From Natronomonas salinimetallica (GTDB lineage Archaea; Halobacteriota; Halobacteria; Halobacteriales; Haloarculaceae): 64,000 nucleotides of DNA. Positions within the stretch are counted from its first letter, which is position 1, and each line of letters starts with the position of its first letter. The stretch lies in contig NZ_JACDNQ010000001.1 of assembly GCF_013839515.1 (NCBI RefSeq), forward strand, positions 191,691-255,690. Direction: 5' to 3'. Position numbers and translations under genes: made by a program. This document shows positions 7,939 through 18,430 of this stretch, piece after piece. A model generated the notes under the pieces. It was not told the origin of the DNA, made no database searches, and saw nothing but the letters and a program-made list of their open reading frames with translations.

Positions 7939-9252
7939 GTGCGACTCGTCCAGGTGACGATCCCGACCGGGAAGCGCGAAACCGTCCTCGAACTCCTCGA
8001 CGACGAGGGGATCGACTACGTCGTCACCGACGAGTCCAGCGGCCGGGAGTACACTGCAGTCGCGTACTTTCCGCTGCCGACGAACGCCGTCGAGCCGGTC
8101 TTGGAGACGTTGCGGGAAGCCGGCCTCGAACGGGAGGCTTACACCGTCGTGTTGAAGGCTGAAACGGTCGAATCGGACCGGTTCGATGCGCTCACCGAAG
8201 CCTATGCCGAAAAAGAAGAGAGCGAGGAGCGGATCGCGAGGCAGGAACTCGAATCCAGAGCCGAGGAACTCGCCTCCGCACTGCCGACGTACGTGATCAT
8301 GACGGTCGTCTCGGCGGTGATCGCGACCGCGGGACTCCTCCTCGATTCGCCCGCGACGGTCGTCGGTTCCATGGTTATCGCGCCGCTTATCGGCCCCGCG
8401 ATGTCCGCCGCCGTGGGCAGCGTCATCGACAACGGGGAGCTGTTCCGGCGGGGGATCGGCCTCCAGGTGTTCGGAGTCGCCCTCGCTATCGCCTCGGCGA
8501 CGCTGTTCGCGGCCTTCGTCCGGGTGACGAACCTCGTCCCGCCGGGGCTGGACCCGCTCTCGCTGTCGGAGGTCGCAGAGCGACTCTCGCCGAGCGTTCT
8601 CTCGCTCGCCGTCGCGTTGGGAGCCGGTATCGCCGGGGCGGTGAGCCTGATGACGGGCGTCTCGACCGCGCTCGTCGGCGTCATGATCGCCGTCGCGTTG
8701 ATTCCGCCGGCCGCGACGGTCGGGATCGGGATCGCCTACGGCGAGCCGGCCCTCGCGGTCGGGTCGGCAGTCCTCGTGGCGGTTAACGTCCTCTCGATCA
8801 ACCTCGCGGCCCTCGTCGTTCTTTGGTACGGCGGCTACCGCCCCGAACAGTTCTTCAGACACGATCGGGCGAAAACCGCGACGCTGAAACGGGTCGCCGT
8901 CCTCGTCGCCGCTATCGCGTTGTTATCGGTGTTTCTCGGCGGCGTCACCTACGACTCCTATCAGGCCGCGAACACCGAACAGGACATCCGGGAGGGCGTG
9001 GCGACGGAACTCGAAGAGCCGGAGTACTCGGGATACGAACTCGTCGAACTCGAGGTCCGAACGGAGACCGAGCACTTCCTCCTCCGGCGGCCGAGCGTGG
9101 TCGTCGGCACGGTCGGCGTCCCGCCCGACGCCCCCCGTGGGAGCCTCGCGGACGGGATCGAGACCCGGCTCTCCGAGGGATACGGGATCGAGACGGACGT
9201 TCGGATCCTCTACGTCGAGATCGAACGGAGCAGCGGCGGCGGAGACGGATGA
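7939..9252 (+). CDS. DUF389 membrane protein (TIGR00341-like)
   Basis: Membrane protein of 437 residues. An N-terminal soluble domain (residues 1-100) is built like a small ferredoxin-like or ACT-like fold. A DUF389 membrane domain of about six helices follows (SMVIAPLIGPAMSAAVGS, then GVSTALVGVMIAVALIPP). A C-terminal soluble domain of about 110 residues ends the protein. Function in archaea is unknown. The frame is open far upstream, but the GTG at 7939 (VRLVQVTIPTGKRE) is the conserved family start; upstream sequence encodes the antisense of the GalT-like gene. Confidence 0.85.
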   Translation: MRLVQVTIPTGKRETVLELLDDEGIDYVVTDESSGREYTAVAYFPLPTNAVEPVLETLREAGLEREAYTVVLKAETVESDRFDALTEAYAEKEESEERIARQELESRAEELASALPTYVIMTVVSAVIATAGLLLDSPATVVGSMVIAPLIGPAMSAAVGSVIDNGELFRRGIGLQVFGVALAIASATLFAAFVRVTNLVPPGLDPLSLSEVAERLSPSVLSLAVALGAGIAGAVSLMTGVSTALVGVMIAVALIPPAATVGIGIAYGEPALAVGSAVLVAVNVLSINLAALVVLWYGGYRPEQFFRHDRAKTATLKRVAVLVAAIALLSVFLGGVTYDSYQAANTEQDIREGVATELEEPEYSGYELVELEVRTETEHFLLRRPSVVVGTVGVPPDAPRGSLADGIETRLSEGYGIETDVRILYVEIERSSGGGDG

Positions 9253-9311
9253 CTCAAACGGCCGTTTGACGTTCCGTCGCGTATATGATCGCTCCCGCGG
9301 TCGATCCGCGT

Positions 9312-10058
9312 ATGCAACGGACAGCAATCGCGGTACTGGTCGTTCTCGTGTCCCTGCTGGCGATGACGCTCGTCGGCGTCGCGGTCGTCTCGCCGATCGG
9401 CGCACAGTCACCCGACGACGCTGCGGACCGAACCGTCTCGGTCGATGCGACCGGCGGGGCGGATGCGCCGCCGGATCGGGCGGTCGTCCGGGTCCGCGCC
9501 GTCGCCGAGGGCGACGACCCGGACGCGGTCCGTCGGGAACTCGCGACCGATGCCGACGCGCTTCGGACGAACCTCGACGGGATCGGCCTCACTGACGACG
9601 ACTACGAGACGATGCACTACCGGGTCCGATCGCCCAGAGTCCCGCCCCGCGAGGAGGACGAGGTGCCGGCGTACCGTGGCGTCCACGGGTTCGAGGTGAC
9701 CCTCGATGACCCCGACCGCGTCGGAGAGGTCATCGATGCGACTGCCGACGCCGACGTCGAAGTCGAAGGTATCGAGTTCACTCTCTCGGAGGTCGTCCGG
9801 ACCGACCTCCGCGAGGAAGCGATCGCCAACGCGATGTCGGACGCCCGAATGCAGGCCGACGCCATCGCGAGGAACGGCGACCTCCACGTGACGAGCGTCG
9901 CAAGCGTCGACGCGACCCAGCGGAACTTCAGCCCGGTTCGTTACGAAGGGGCCGCAATGGCGACGCCGGAGCCGGAATCGGCTGACACGAACGTCGAGAC
10001 CGGCGACGTCTCCGTGGAGTACGCGGTCGAAGTAACCTACAACGCGACGGGCGGTTGA
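9312..10058 (+). CDS. SIMPL-domain (DUF541) exported protein
   Basis: A 248-residue protein with an N-terminal hydrophobic export signal or anchor (residues 3-27, ending near SPIGAQS). A SIMPL/DUF541 domain follows, with TVSVDATGGADAPPDRAVVRVRAVAEG, a form of its usual opening, and alternating beta and helix segments. Function is unknown; family members are periplasmic or surface proteins. A TATA-like CGTATATG about 28 nt upstream supports the ATG at 9312 as a leaderless start rather than the ATG nine codons earlier. Confidence 0.85.
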   Translation: MQRTAIAVLVVLVSLLAMTLVGVAVVSPIGAQSPDDAADRTVSVDATGGADAPPDRAVVRVRAVAEGDDPDAVRRELATDADALRTNLDGIGLTDDDYETMHYRVRSPRVPPREEDEVPAYRGVHGFEVTLDDPDRVGEVIDATADADVEVEGIEFTLSEVVRTDLREEAIANAMSDARMQADAIARNGDLHVTSVASVDATQRNFSPVRYEGAAMATPEPESADTNVETGDVSVEYAVEVTYNATGG

Positions 10059-10097
10059 TCCCCGATACCGATACCCCGATCGGACGCTGAAGGGCCG

Positions 10098-11075
10098 CTA
10101 CTCCTCGAAGGGCAACTCCGGTTCGTAGCCGACGGCGTCGACCGTCGCTTCGAGCACCGCTTCGACCCCCTCGCCCGTCTCGACGCTCATATAGTGGTCG
10201 GCGTCGGCGTCGGTCGAGCGATCGGCCTTGTTGCAGACGACGAGGACGGGGACCTCGAACGTCGACTCGACGTCGTCGAGCAGTTCGAGTTGGTCGTCGA
10301 GGGGATACCCGCACTCCCCGCTGGCGTCGAGCACGAAGAGGACGGCGTCCGCCAGGTGCGTCAGCGCCGAGACGGCCTGTGATTCGATCGCGTTTCGGTC
10401 CTCGGCGGGCCGGTCGAGCAATCCGGGTGTATCGACCAGTTGGTACCGGACGTGGTCGCGTTCGAGGTGACCGACGCTGAGTCGGGTAGTCGTATACGGG
10501 TAGGCCGCCGTCTCGTTCGTGGCGTTCGTCATCCGGTTGACGAAGGAGGACTTGCCGACGTTCGGGTAGCCGGCGACGACGATCGCGGGTTCGTCGGCAC
10601 GGATGTCGGGGAGCGTCTTGAGCGCGTCTCGGGCCTCGCCGACCGCGATGAGGTCGTCTTCGACCTGCTCTGTGACGTCGGCAAGGCGGGCGAACGCCTG
10701 CTTGCGGAGTTTCCGGGCGGTGTCCTTGTCGGCGTTTCTGATCCGGCCGTGGTACTCCCGCTTCAGTTCGTCCGTCTGCCGGGAGGCCCACATCACCTCG
10801 GAGAGGTGCTGTCTGAGCCGGTCGACGCCTTCGACGTCGGTGTCGGCGAGCGTCGCGTCGGCGAGTTCGTAATAAAACGGGTCGACGACGTCGAAATCCG
10901 GCCACGACGTGACGACGTTGCCGAGGTTATCCGAGAGGATGTTCGCGGCCGTCTGCAGCATCGACTCCTGGGCTTCTTTGCCCTGTTTCGCCCGCCCCGC
11001 ACGCGCCGCCCGAGAGAACGCCTTGTCGACCAACTCCTCCGACCGGGGCGTCGTCGGAAGGTCTTCGAAGTGCAT
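10098..11075 (-). CDS. Nog1-family GTPase
   Basis: A 325-residue GTPase of the Obg/Nog1 group, which takes part in large ribosomal subunit assembly. The N-terminal helical NOG1 domain (1-150) precedes the G domain. G1 is GYPNVGKSSFVN, G2/G3 read YPYTTTRLSVGH and DTPGLLDRP, and G4 is NKADRS. A GTATAAAC box at 11097-11104, about 25 nt upstream, supports a leaderless start. Convergent with the SIMPL gene. Confidence 0.92.
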   Translation of the reverse strand: MHFEDLPTTPRSEELVDKAFSRAARAGRAKQGKEAQESMLQTAANILSDNLGNVVTSWPDFDVVDPFYYELADATLADTDVEGVDRLRQHLSEVMWASRQTDELKREYHGRIRNADKDTARKLRKQAFARLADVTEQVEDDLIAVGEARDALKTLPDIRADEPAIVVAGYPNVGKSSFVNRMTNATNETAAYPYTTTRLSVGHLERDHVRYQLVDTPGLLDRPAEDRNAIESQAVSALTHLADAVLFVLDASGECGYPLDDQLELLDDVESTFEVPVLVVCNKADRSTDADADHYMSVETGEGVEAVLEATVDAVGYEPELPFEE

Positions 11076-11154
11076 ACCCCCGTTTGTGCGCCGTCACGTA
11101 TAAACGGCGTGTCTCCCGCCGAGACGGGCGTTCGGGCCCCGAAAGTCCGGGCGG

Positions 11155-11679
11155 TTACAGCATCTCGACGGCGTCGTCGACGGAGATGTCGCCGCGTTCG
11201 AGCGCGCCGAGGATCTCGCGGGTGTCCTCGTCCCCATCGTCCTCGTCGTCAGCGGCGATCTCGTCCAACGTCACCTTTTTCGAGTCGCCGGTGAACTCCG
11301 CGAAATCGGTCCCGTCGGCGAGGGCGGTCTCCTTTTTGACCCGGTAGTTTCCGCCGGGGGTCTCGTAGAGATCGCCGGGGTGGAAGAAGTACCAGTCCTC
11401 GCGGTCGAAGCGGACGCCGACGCGGGGGTTCGCGCCGAAGTTCCGCGCGAAGTAGACGAGCGCCTCGATCTCCTCGCCCGAGAGGTAGATCGGGTCGCCG
11501 GCGGAGGACTTCGCCTCGATCGCGTAGAACGTCCCGCCGTCGCCGGCGAGCACGTCCGGGAGTTCGCGCTCGGTCGCGCTGCCGGAGGCCGGTGCGCGCA
11601 TCACCGCAAACCCGGCCTCGTCGAGTGCCGTGACGAGTTCGCGCTCGCGGCGGTCGCCCTTCGCGTTCGGGTTCGCCAT
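11155..11679 (-). CDS. hjc: Holliday junction resolvase Hjc
   Basis: Archaeal Hjc that cuts four-way DNA junctions in recombination. The catalytic PD-(D/E)XK set is visible: [10 protein letters not shown] with the N-terminal Glu, [10 protein letters not shown] (Asp), and [10 protein letters not shown] (E-x-K). The conserved core ends near residue 115; an acidic haloarchaeal tail of about 55 residues follows (174 in total). ATTTAAAT at 11702-11709 lies about 26 nt from the ATG. Confidence 0.94.
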   Translation of the reverse strand: MANPNAKGDRRERELVTALDEAGFAVMRAPASGSATERELPDVLAGDGGTFYAIEAKSSAGDPIYLSGEEIEALVYFARNFGANPRVGVRFDREDWYFFHPGDLYETPGGNYRVKKETALADGTDFAEFTGDSKKVTLDEIAADDEDDGDEDTREILGALERGDISVDDAVEML

Positions 11680-11765
11680 TGGCGGCTCTGGGGATCGGAG
11701 CGATTTAAATAGGGCGGTCGGCGGCGACTGTAGCGGCTGTGCCGGTCGGCGCGTCGTTGTGGCGA

Positions 11766-13604
11766 TCAGTTCGCGTCCGTCGGCGCGTAGTAGTACTCGC
11801 CGGCCTTTTTTTGCTCGCGGTCCTTTTGGGAGCCGGGCTTGTTGATCCGGGGGCGGCCGGTCCGTTCGTCGCGGCGGAACGTCACGTCGAGGTTCGAAAG
11901 GAAGGTATTCATTCCCTCACGCATCCCCATCGGCCGGCCGGCGTGGCCGTGCTCGGCGGGGGTCCCCTCGAAGACCTGCAGGCGATCCGAGAGCAGATCG
12001 ATCATGTAGATATCGTGGTCGATGACCATCGCCGTCTTGTCGTGTGTCTCGGTGTAGCGGCGGATGGCCCGCGTCGCGAGCACGCGCTGTTCGACGTCGA
12101 GGTGCGCGGAGGGTTCGTCGAGGAGATACAGGTCGGCCTCCCTCGAGAGACACGCGGCGATCGCAACGCGTTGACGCTCGCCGCCGGAGAGGTCCGTCAG
12201 GTCCTGTTCCATGATCCGATCGAGCTGGAGCGGACCCGCGATCTCGGTGTTCCAGTAGGAACTGCCGAAGTCGTCGGTGATCGAACTGAGGAACGCGTCG
12301 ACCCGCATCGGCTGGTCGATCTCGACGTACTGGGGCTTATACGAGATATCGAGGCGGGCGTCGAAGCTCCCCTCGTCGGGCTCGAGCCGCCCGGCGAGCA
12401 GTTTCGCGAACGTCGACTTGCCGATCCCGTTGGGGCCGACGATACCGAGCACCTCGTTGTGTTTGATCTCGCCGGCGTCGATTTCGAGGCTGAACTCCCC
12501 CTCGCCGTAGGACTTCCGCATGGCGGGATACTCGACGAGCGTCTCGGCGTAGCTTTCGACCCGAGGGGCGTGTTCTTGGAACTCGATCGCCCCCGGGCGG
12601 ATGCGCATGTTCTCGTTTTCGAGGTAGCCGCTGAGATACTCGTTGATGCCGCCTTTCGTCGATTTCGGCGGCGTGACGACGCCGAAGACGCCCGGCTCAC
12701 CGTAGGCGACGTGTAGGGCGTCGGCGAGCAGATCGAGTACGGCGAGGTCGTGTTCGACGACGAGCATCGAACGGTCGTCGGCCGACAGCTCCTGGATGAG
12801 CCGTGCCGCCGTGACGCGTTGGCCGATGTCGAGGTACGGCGTGATCTCATCGAGGAAATAAAAGTCGGCGTCCCGCACCAGCGTCGCCGCGAGGGCGACC
12901 CGCTGAAGTTCGCCGCCGGAGAGCGTATCGATCGGCTGGTCGACGACCGAGGCGATCCCGAGGCGCTCCGTGAGTTCGGCGGCGGCACCGCGTTCGTCCA
13001 CGCTGGAGAGTAGCTCGCTCGTCTTTCCCTCGAAGGTGTCGGGTATCTTATCGACGTACTGCGGTTTGCGGGCGACCGTCACCTCGTTCTCCTGGAGGTC
13101 CTCGAGGTACTCCTGGAGGGCGGTCCCACGGTATTCCTCGAGGACGTCCTCCCAGTCCGGTTCGTCCCCGAAGCGGCCGAGGTTCGGCGTGATCTCGTCG
13201 GCGAGGACGTGGACGGCGGTCGTCTTCCCGATCCCGTTGGGGCCGAGAATCCCCGTCACGCGTCCCTCCTCGGGGGCCGGAAGGCCGTACAGCGCGAAAC
13301 TGTTCTCGCCGTAGCGGTGGGTTGGCTCCTCGTCGAGTTCCTGCGGGAGGTTGATGATCTCGATCGCATCGAAAGGGCACTTCTCGACGCAGATGCCGCA
13401 GGTCTCGCCGAGACACAGCTCCTCCGAAATCGAGATCTGGTCGGCACCACCGGCGTAATGTTCGCCCTCGTCGTGGCGTTCCTCGCGGGTGACGATACAC
13501 TCCTCGCCGGTCCGGTTCGGCGGACAGAAGTTCGCACACTCGTAGTTACACCGGTCGGGCTGACAGCGGTCCAGATCGACGACGGCGATGCTGTCGTCGG
13601 CCAT
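11766..13604 (-). CDS. rli1: ABCE1/Rli1 ribosome-recycling ATPase
   Basis: ABCE1 homologue of 612 residues that splits the ribosome into subunits after termination. The N-terminus holds two 4Fe-4S sites ([11 protein letters not shown] and [16 protein letters not shown]). NBD1 has [12 protein letters not shown], signature [12 protein letters not shown] and [14 protein letters not shown]2 has [24 protein letters not shown] and [11 protein letters not shown]. The start ATG at 13604 overlaps the stop of the upstream small membrane protein gene by one base (TGATG), so the two are coupled. Confidence 0.97.
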   Translation of the reverse strand: MADDSIAVVDLDRCQPDRCNYECANFCPPNRTGEECIVTREERHDEGEHYAGGADQISISEELCLGETCGICVEKCPFDAIEIINLPQELDEEPTHRYGENSFALYGLPAPEEGRVTGILGPNGIGKTTAVHVLADEITPNLGRFGDEPDWEDVLEEYRGTALQEYLEDLQENEVTVARKPQYVDKIPDTFEGKTSELLSSVDERGAAAELTERLGIASVVDQPIDTLSGGELQRVALAATLVRDADFYFLDEITPYLDIGQRVTAARLIQELSADDRSMLVVEHDLAVLDLLADALHVAYGEPGVFGVVTPPKSTKGGINEYLSGYLENENMRIRPGAIEFQEHAPRVESYAETLVEYPAMRKSYGEGEFSLEIDAGEIKHNEVLGIVGPNGIGKSTFAKLLAGRLEPDEGSFDARLDISYKPQYVEIDQPMRVDAFLSSITDDFGSSYWNTEIAGPLQLDRIMEQDLTDLSGGERQRVAIAACLSREADLYLLDEPSAHLDVEQRVLATRAIRRYTETHDKTAMVIDHDIYMIDLLSDRLQVFEGTPAEHGHAGRPMGMREGMNTFLSNLDVTFRRDERTGRPRINKPGSQKDREQKKAGEYYYAPTDAN

Positions 13605-13921
13605 CAGACGCTCGCCCCGGTCGTGAGCAAAATTGCCCAACAGACGAACCAGAGCGCGAACGTCATGAAGGCGACGTAGAGATAGTCCTTCACCCCGAAA
13701 TCATCGGTGTCCAGTTCGATCCCGGCCGTCTCGATGAGCCGGTGGATCGGAAACTGCACGATGACGGCGCTCGCGAGGACGTAGACGGCGAGGGTGTCCC
13801 CGGCACCGTCGGCGACGGCCGCCGAGATGAGGGCGGCGGCGACACCGGCCAGACACGCGATCGCCGTGACGGTGACGCCACGGACGTGTGCGGTCCGGCG
13901 TTCGACCGTATCGGTTGCCAT
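13604..13921 (-). CDS. Small membrane protein, possibly EMC6-like
   Basis: A 105-residue protein with three hydrophobic helices (about residues 17-38, 43-60 and 82-104) ending VAFMTFALWFVCWAILLTTG. Size and helix layout resemble archaeal EMC6-like proteins, relatives of an insertase subunit; I cannot prove this by eye. It is translationally coupled to rli1. The frame is open further upstream only because the 28-bp tandem repeat happens to lack stops; the ATG at 13921 starts the conserved-looking part. Confidence 0.7.
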   Translation of the reverse strand: MATDTVERRTAHVRGVTVTAIACLAGVAAALISAAVADGAGDTLAVYVLASAVIVQFPIHRLIETAGIELDTDDFGVKDYLYVAFMTFALWFVCWAILLTTGASV

Positions 13922-14002
13922 AGTTACCCTTGTGCCATCCGTCGTCAAAAGCGGTTCGTTCCCGGGGCGACGGTCTCGGCGGGAGGAAAAGCGTGAACCG
14001 GC

Positions 14003-14094
14003 GACGTCCGGCGGAACGCGCCGGCTGGATGACGTCCGGCGGAACGCGCCGGCTGGATGACGTCCGGCGGAACGCGCCGGCTGGATGACGTCCG
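14003..14094. repeat. 28-bp tandem repeat, 3.3 copies, each with a hairpin
   Basis: Units 14003-14030, 14031-14058 and 14059-14086 are identical, followed by 8 more bases. Each contains CCGGCG-GAACG-CGCCGG, a 6-bp GC stem. The array lies upstream of the rli1 pair and beside miniature element B. Confidence 0.95.
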
Positions 14095-14113
14095 TGGACA
14101 CCTCGGTTTCGGT

Positions 14114-14199
14114 CTATAGTAGGGATCGGAAGACAAGACACACTCGACCGCACGGCGGCAGTGCGATCGATGTGTACATAGTTGCGATGTCCACTATAG
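14114..14199. mobile_element. Miniature element B, intact copy (86 bp)
   Basis: It runs from CTATAGTAGGGATCGGAAG to CGATGTCCACTATAG, with imperfect terminal inverted repeats starting CTATAGT. A second copy at 25824-26019 is split by element A, and removing that insertion restores exactly 86 bp. No open frame or transposase. Confidence 0.8.
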
Positions 14200-14284
14200 G
14201 CGGGTCCTCACGCCCCGTTCGGCCGCGTACCTTCCATGTTTGGATCAACGTTTATACCTGTGGCTCCCCTCTTTTACGGTAGAG

Positions 14285-14566
14285 ATGGCCGATTCTGATG
14301 GGGAAGCACTCACCGACCTTCCACCCAGCGCGAAACTCGTTTACAAGGTTCTCGAGTACAACGGCGCGATGACGCAAAAGAGCATCGTCGAGGAGTCGAT
14401 GCTCTCGGCGCGGACCGTCCGGTACGCGCTCGAACGGCTCGAGGACATCGAAATCGTCTCGGAGGACGTCTATTTCGCTGACGCGAGACAGAACCTGTAC
14501 GAACTGACTGACACCGGCGAGGCGGCCGTCGACGGCGCCGGCGAGGCGGCGGCCTCCGACGACTGA
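14285..14566 (+). CDS. Winged-helix transcriptional regulator (MarR-like)
   Basis: A 93-residue protein made of one winged helix-turn-helix. Helices lie at PPSAKLVYKVLEY, MTQKSIVEES and SARTVRYALERLED (recognition), then a wing (EDVYFADARQNLYELT). Such single-domain haloarchaeal regulators bind DNA as dimers; the target is unknown. TTTATACC (14251-14257) about 30 nt upstream supports the start at 14285. Confidence 0.8.
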   Translation: MADSDGEALTDLPPSAKLVYKVLEYNGAMTQKSIVEESMLSARTVRYALERLEDIEIVSEDVYFADARQNLYELTDTGEAAVDGAGEAAASDD

Positions 14567-15082
14567 ACGGTCCCCGTCGTCCGCTTTTCGCTCCGATCGC
14601 AACGCCCACGGCAGCGACGGGTGCGGCCCGTCCGGCGACGGCGTGTTCCGCGCGAGTACCCGAGCGACCGACAGCGCGATACCGGGGCGTCCGCCCGGTT
14701 CTCTTGGCCGGTGCCGTCGCTCGGCATCGGTGAACGGTGGCTCGGAAAAAACCCTCATCACAAGGGGCTCAGAGGGGGTAACTGTCGTCACCGCCACCAC
14801 CGGCCGTTCTCGCTTCACCCCTAAGAACCCACGCTTCTGTAGCGGGGCCGTTCGGACGCCCCCAGGCCGGCCGATGCGACGGGAGCGCGTCGGCTAGGCG
14901 GTTTCGGCTAGTGCCGTGACGGAGCCGTCAGATCCGCCACCACGTCGGCGAGCGCCTCGGATCCGACGGAGGGCGACAGCGACCCCTAGCGTCGCGAAGA
15001 CGGGATCGCCACCCGGTGGCGCGGATCGAAGCGGATCGTGATGCGACGGGGGCGTTGGCGATACCAGTTACCCGGGCGGCAC
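14567..15082. other. Intergenic region of about 515 bp without a supported gene
   Basis: No open frame here has haloarchaeal codon character or a recognisable product. GC-rich inverted segments are present, but I see no tRNA, SRP RNA or RNase P RNA signature. It may hold a non-coding RNA or long upstream control DNA for the tup operon. Confidence 0.5.
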
Positions 15083-15092
15083 AAAATATAAT
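15083..15092 (+). promoter_or_regulatory. TATA box of the tup operon
   Basis: AAAATATAAT lies about 29 nt upstream of the tupA ATG at 15117, fitting a leaderless transcript that starts at or next to the ATG. Confidence 0.7.
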
Positions 15093-15116
15093 AGAGATCG
15101 ACCCATCGGTGTTTCC

Positions 15117-16079
15117 ATGTCGATACAACGAAGGCGGTTCGTCGCGGCTGTCGGCGCGGGCGCGCTCGCCGGCGCGGCCGGGTGTCTCGGGGGGACGCCC
15201 GTCTCCGTCGGCTCCAGCAGTTCGGCGGGGGCCGGCGACGCCGATGCCAGCGACGACGGACCCGGCGTCGCCGGCGAGACGCTGACGCTCACCACGACGA
15301 CGAGCACCTACGACACGGGGCTGCTTGACGCGATCCACCCCGACTTCGAGGAGATGTACGGCGTCTCGGTCGACGCGGTCGCACAGGGGACCGGAGCGGC
15401 CCTCGAGACGGCCCGCAACGGGGACTGCGACGTCGTGATGGTCCACGCCCGCGGCCTCGAGGACGAGTTCATGCGCAACGGCTACGGGGTCAACCGCCGC
15501 GATTTGATGTTCAACGACTTCGTCATCGTCGGCCCGACGGACGATCCGGCGGGCATCGAGGGGATGGGGTCGGCGACCGAGGCGCTCACCGCGATCGCGG
15601 ACGCGGAGGCGGCGTTCGTCTCGCGGGGGGACAACTCGGGGACGCACACCAAAGAACGCAACCTGTGGGAGGCCGCCGGCACCGATCCGGGCGGCGACTG
15701 GTACCAGGAGATCGGCGGCGGGATGGGCGAGGCGCTGAACAACGCTAATCAACAGGGCGCGTACACGCTCTCGGACCGGGGCACCTTCATTTCCCAGCGC
15801 TCGGAGATCGGTCTCACCGTTCTGGTGCAGGGCCCGATCGAGGACGGGCCGGAGGTCCTCGCGAACCCCTACGGCGTCATGGCCGTCAACCCGGGCGTCC
15901 ACGACGACGCCAACTACGACCTCGCGATGGCCTACATCGGCTGGGTCACCAGTCCGGGAGTCCAGGAGATGATTTCGGAGTACGAATCCGACGGCGAACA
16001 GCTGTTCTTCCCCGAGGCGGTCTCCGAGAACCCCGACTTCCAGCAGTACGTCCCCGACGGCTGGAACGGCGGCGAATAG
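15117..16079 (+). CDS. tupA: Tungstate ABC transporter substrate-binding lipoprotein TupA
   Basis: Oxyanion-binding protein of 320 residues. The N-terminus (MSIQRRRF ... AAGCLG) is a Tat signal with lipobox Cys. The TupA signatures are [14 protein letters not shown] near residue 60 and [11 protein letters not shown] near residue 170, which bind the oxyanion. The class prefers tungstate over molybdate. The gene is followed three bases later by the permease gene. It probably supplies W (or Mo) for molybdopterin enzymes; the nasA genes are 28 kb away. Confidence 0.93.
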   Translation: MSIQRRRFVAAVGAGALAGAAGCLGGTPVSVGSSSSAGAGDADASDDGPGVAGETLTLTTTTSTYDTGLLDAIHPDFEEMYGVSVDAVAQGTGAALETARNGDCDVVMVHARGLEDEFMRNGYGVNRRDLMFNDFVIVGPTDDPAGIEGMGSATEALTAIADAEAAFVSRGDNSGTHTKERNLWEAAGTDPGGDWYQEIGGGMGEALNNANQQGAYTLSDRGTFISQRSEIGLTVLVQGPIEDGPEVLANPYGVMAVNPGVHDDANYDLAMAYIGWVTSPGVQEMISEYESDGEQLFFPEAVSENPDFQQYVPDGWNGGE

Positions 16080-16082
16080 AAC

Positions 16083-16802
16083 GTGGCGCTCGACCCAGCC
16101 GTAGATCTGCTGCCGGCGCTGCTCGACTCGCCGTTCAGAGAGGGGTACGTCTCGAGTATCGTCTACGTCTCGCTGTACGTGAGCGTCATCGCGGTGTCGC
16201 TGAGCACGCTTGTCAGCGTTCCGGTCGCCATCGTGATGGGGTTCGTCGACTTCCGCGGCAAGCAGTTCGTGAAGTCGGTCATCAACACCGGGATGGGGTT
16301 TCCGAGCGTGGTCGTCGGCCTGCTCGTCCTGTTCGCCGTCTCGAACCAGGGACCGCTCGGCTCCCTGGAGTTGATCTTCACGAAGGAGGCGATGATCATG
16401 TCGCAGTTCGTGCTCGCGACGCCGCCGATCACGGCGATCAGCCTCGCGGCCGTCACCGGCGTGGAGGGAAACGTCCGCGACGCGGCCCGGGTCCTCGGGG
16501 GGACCCGCCTCGACGTGGCGCTGGTCGTCATCAAGGAGGCGCGCTACGGGATCGCAACGGCGGTGCTCGCGGGGTTCGGGCGCGCGATCAGCGAGGTCGG
16601 CTCCGTGCTCATCGTCGGCGGGAACATCACGAGTTCCGACGGGATCTCGAAGACGCGGACCCTGACGACCGCGGTCCAACTCGAGGCCCGTCAGGGGCGG
16701 TACGAGACCGCGATGGTGCTCGGGGCGGTGCTGGTCGCGATCGTACTGCTCGTCAACGCCGTCGTCGTCCGACTCGGAGACACCGGGGGGATGGGCCGAT
16801 GA
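16083..16802 (+). CDS. tupB: Tungstate ABC transporter permease TupB
   Basis: A 239-residue permease with about five membrane helices. The cytoplasmic coupling loop (EAA-like motif) is seen at [25 protein letters not shown]. The GTG at 16083 lies three bases after the tupA stop. The C-terminus ([20 protein letters not shown]) is strikingly like the fragment fused to a carotenoid oxygenase start at 50605. Its stop overlaps tupC (ATGA). Confidence 0.92.
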   Translation: MALDPAVDLLPALLDSPFREGYVSSIVYVSLYVSVIAVSLSTLVSVPVAIVMGFVDFRGKQFVKSVINTGMGFPSVVVGLLVLFAVSNQGPLGSLELIFTKEAMIMSQFVLATPPITAISLAAVTGVEGNVRDAARVLGGTRLDVALVVIKEARYGIATAVLAGFGRAISEVGSVLIVGGNITSSDGISKTRTLTTAVQLEARQGRYETAMVLGAVLVAIVLLVNAVVVRLGDTGGMGR

Positions 16803-17563
16803 TACGCCTCTCGAACGTCTCGCACACCTACGGGGACGGACCCGTACTCGAGGACCTCTCGATGTCCGTCGACCCCGGGGAGGTGCTCGCGATCATCGGC
16901 CCCTCGGGCGTCGGGAAGACGACGCTGCTGCGGGTGCTCGCGCTGTTCGTCCGGCCGAGTTCGGGGACGACCGAGTTGGACGGGCGGGCGGTGTGGTCGG
17001 TGGGCGAGAGCGAGCGGCTGGCGCTCCGTCGGCGCATCGGCATGGTGTTCCAGGAGGCGAGCCTCTTCGACGCCTCGGTCGTCCGGAACGTCGAGTACGG
17101 CCTGCGGGTCCGCGAGTCGTGGCGCGAGCGGCTTCGGAGCCAGTTTCGGTCGGTGCTCGGATCGAACGGGACGTCCGAGGCAGTCGAGGAGGCCCTCGAG
17201 GTCGTGGACCTCGACGACAGCCTCGAACAGGACGCCGACTCGCTCTCGGGGGGCGAGGCGCAGCGGGTCTCGTTCGCGCGGGCGCTGGCGTACGACCCCA
17301 AGTACCTCATGCTCGACGAGCCGACGTCGGATCTCGACCCCCGGAACACGGGGTTGATCGAGGACGCTATCGGGACGGCCCGCGAGCGCGGCATCGGTGT
17401 CGTGGTCGCGACCCACGACATGCATCAGGCCGAGCGGATCGCGGACCGGGTGGGGGTACTCCTCGGGGACGGGTTCAGTGAGATCGGTCCCACGGAGCGG
17501 GTGTTCGAGGACCCGACGGACGACCGGACGCGGAAGTTCATCTCCGGCGAACTGGTGTATTGA
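16799..17563 (+). CDS. tupC: Tungstate ABC transporter ATPase TupC
   Basis: ABC ATPase of 254 residues. Walker A is [10 protein letters not shown]-loop is [10 protein letters not shown], signature is [15 protein letters not shown], Walker B is [12 protein letters not shown] and the switch His is in ATHDMH. It powers TupB. Start and tupB stop overlap by four bases. Confidence 0.94.
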   Translation: MIRLSNVSHTYGDGPVLEDLSMSVDPGEVLAIIGPSGVGKTTLLRVLALFVRPSSGTTELDGRAVWSVGESERLALRRRIGMVFQEASLFDASVVRNVEYGLRVRESWRERLRSQFRSVLGSNGTSEAVEEALEVVDLDDSLEQDADSLSGGEAQRVSFARALAYDPKYLMLDEPTSDLDPRNTGLIEDAIGTARERGIGVVVATHDMHQAERIADRVGVLLGDGFSEIGPTERVFEDPTDDRTRKFISGELVY

Positions 17564-17674
17564 TCCGGGGATCGGGGTCGGTGTCGCCGCGTCGTCGGGG
17601 CGTCGGGCCGATCGGCCCCGGTGGCCGCCGGAACGAACACAACGGTTTTTGTGCCCCGTCGGCCGAGGTACGGC

Positions 17675-18430
17675 ATGAACGTCGGTGTCGAAGCGCGCTT
17701 GCGGGCCGGCGACGTGACGTTCGGGGCGGCCGACGCCGAGTTGCTCCGCTCGATCGGGGCACACGGGTCGGTCCAGGGTGCGGCCGAGGCGCTCGGGCGC
17801 TCCCGGGCGCGAGCCTTGAACCGCGTCGCGGCGTTGGAGGAGGGGTTCGGGCCGCTGGTCGAGCGCCAGCGCGGCGGCGCGGACGGCGGGGGGAGCCGAC
17901 TCACCGCCGACGCCGAGACGCTTCTCGCCCGGTTCGACCGCCTGCGGGCGACGCTCTCGGAGACGGCGGCGGTCCCCGAATCGGTCCTGTCCGGGGAGAT
18001 ACGCGACCGCGAGGGCGAGTTCGGGTCGGTCGAGACGGACGCCGGGGTGGTTCGAGCGCTGCTCGTTGACCGGGTGCTCGCGAACGGAGACGGGGGGAGC
18101 GAGGGGGGAGCGTCCGGGGGCGGGCCGGCGGAACTCGACGTCGGCACGGAGGTACAGGTGAGCGTCCAGGCCGACGCGGTCACGCTGTATCGTCCCGCCG
18201 ACGCACCCGACGGCGGGGCGACGAGCGCCCGGAACCGCCTCCCCGGAAGCGTCGCCGACGTTGAGTCGGGCGAATCGATCGTCCGCGTCGGGGTCGACGT
18301 GGGCACCGACGCGTCGCTTCTGGTGTTGATAACGCGGGAGAGCCGCCGCCGCCTCGGCATCGAACCGGGGGCGGACGTCGTCGCGTCGTTCAAGACCACG
18401 GCGACGCGGGCGACGGCGATCGACTACTGA
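17675..18430 (+). CDS. ModE-like oxyanion-responsive regulator
   Basis: A 251-residue protein. The first 100 residues match the ModE N-terminal LysR-type winged helix (FGAADAELLRSIGAHGSVQGAAEALGRSRARALNRVAALEE). The rest has a TOBE/Mop-like oxyanion-binding part split by a Gly/Ser-rich linker, ending ITRESRRRLGIEPGADVVASFKTTATRATA, typical of a Mop domain. It likely represses or tunes tupABC, inferred from position. The TGA stop (18428-18430) is also the left target duplication of an element A copy. Confidence 0.86.
   Translation: MNVGVEARLRAGDVTFGAADAELLRSIGAHGSVQGAAEALGRSRARALNRVAALEEGFGPLVERQRGGADGGGSRLTADAETLLARFDRLRATLSETAAVPESVLSGEIRDREGEFGSVETDAGVVRALLVDRVLANGDGGSEGGASGGGPAELDVGTEVQVSVQADAVTLYRPADAPDGGATSARNRLPGSVADVESGESIVRVGVDVGTDASLLVLITRESRRRLGIEPGADVVASFKTTATRATAIDY

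Noticed and set aside
13604..14101. Longer form of the small membrane protein
   Set aside because: The extra 60 residues come from the 28-bp tandem repeat and are Arg/Pro-rich; the ATG at 13921 begins the membrane protein.
14567..15082. RNase P RNA or SRP RNA
   Set aside because: No conserved core motifs of either RNA were found on either strand.
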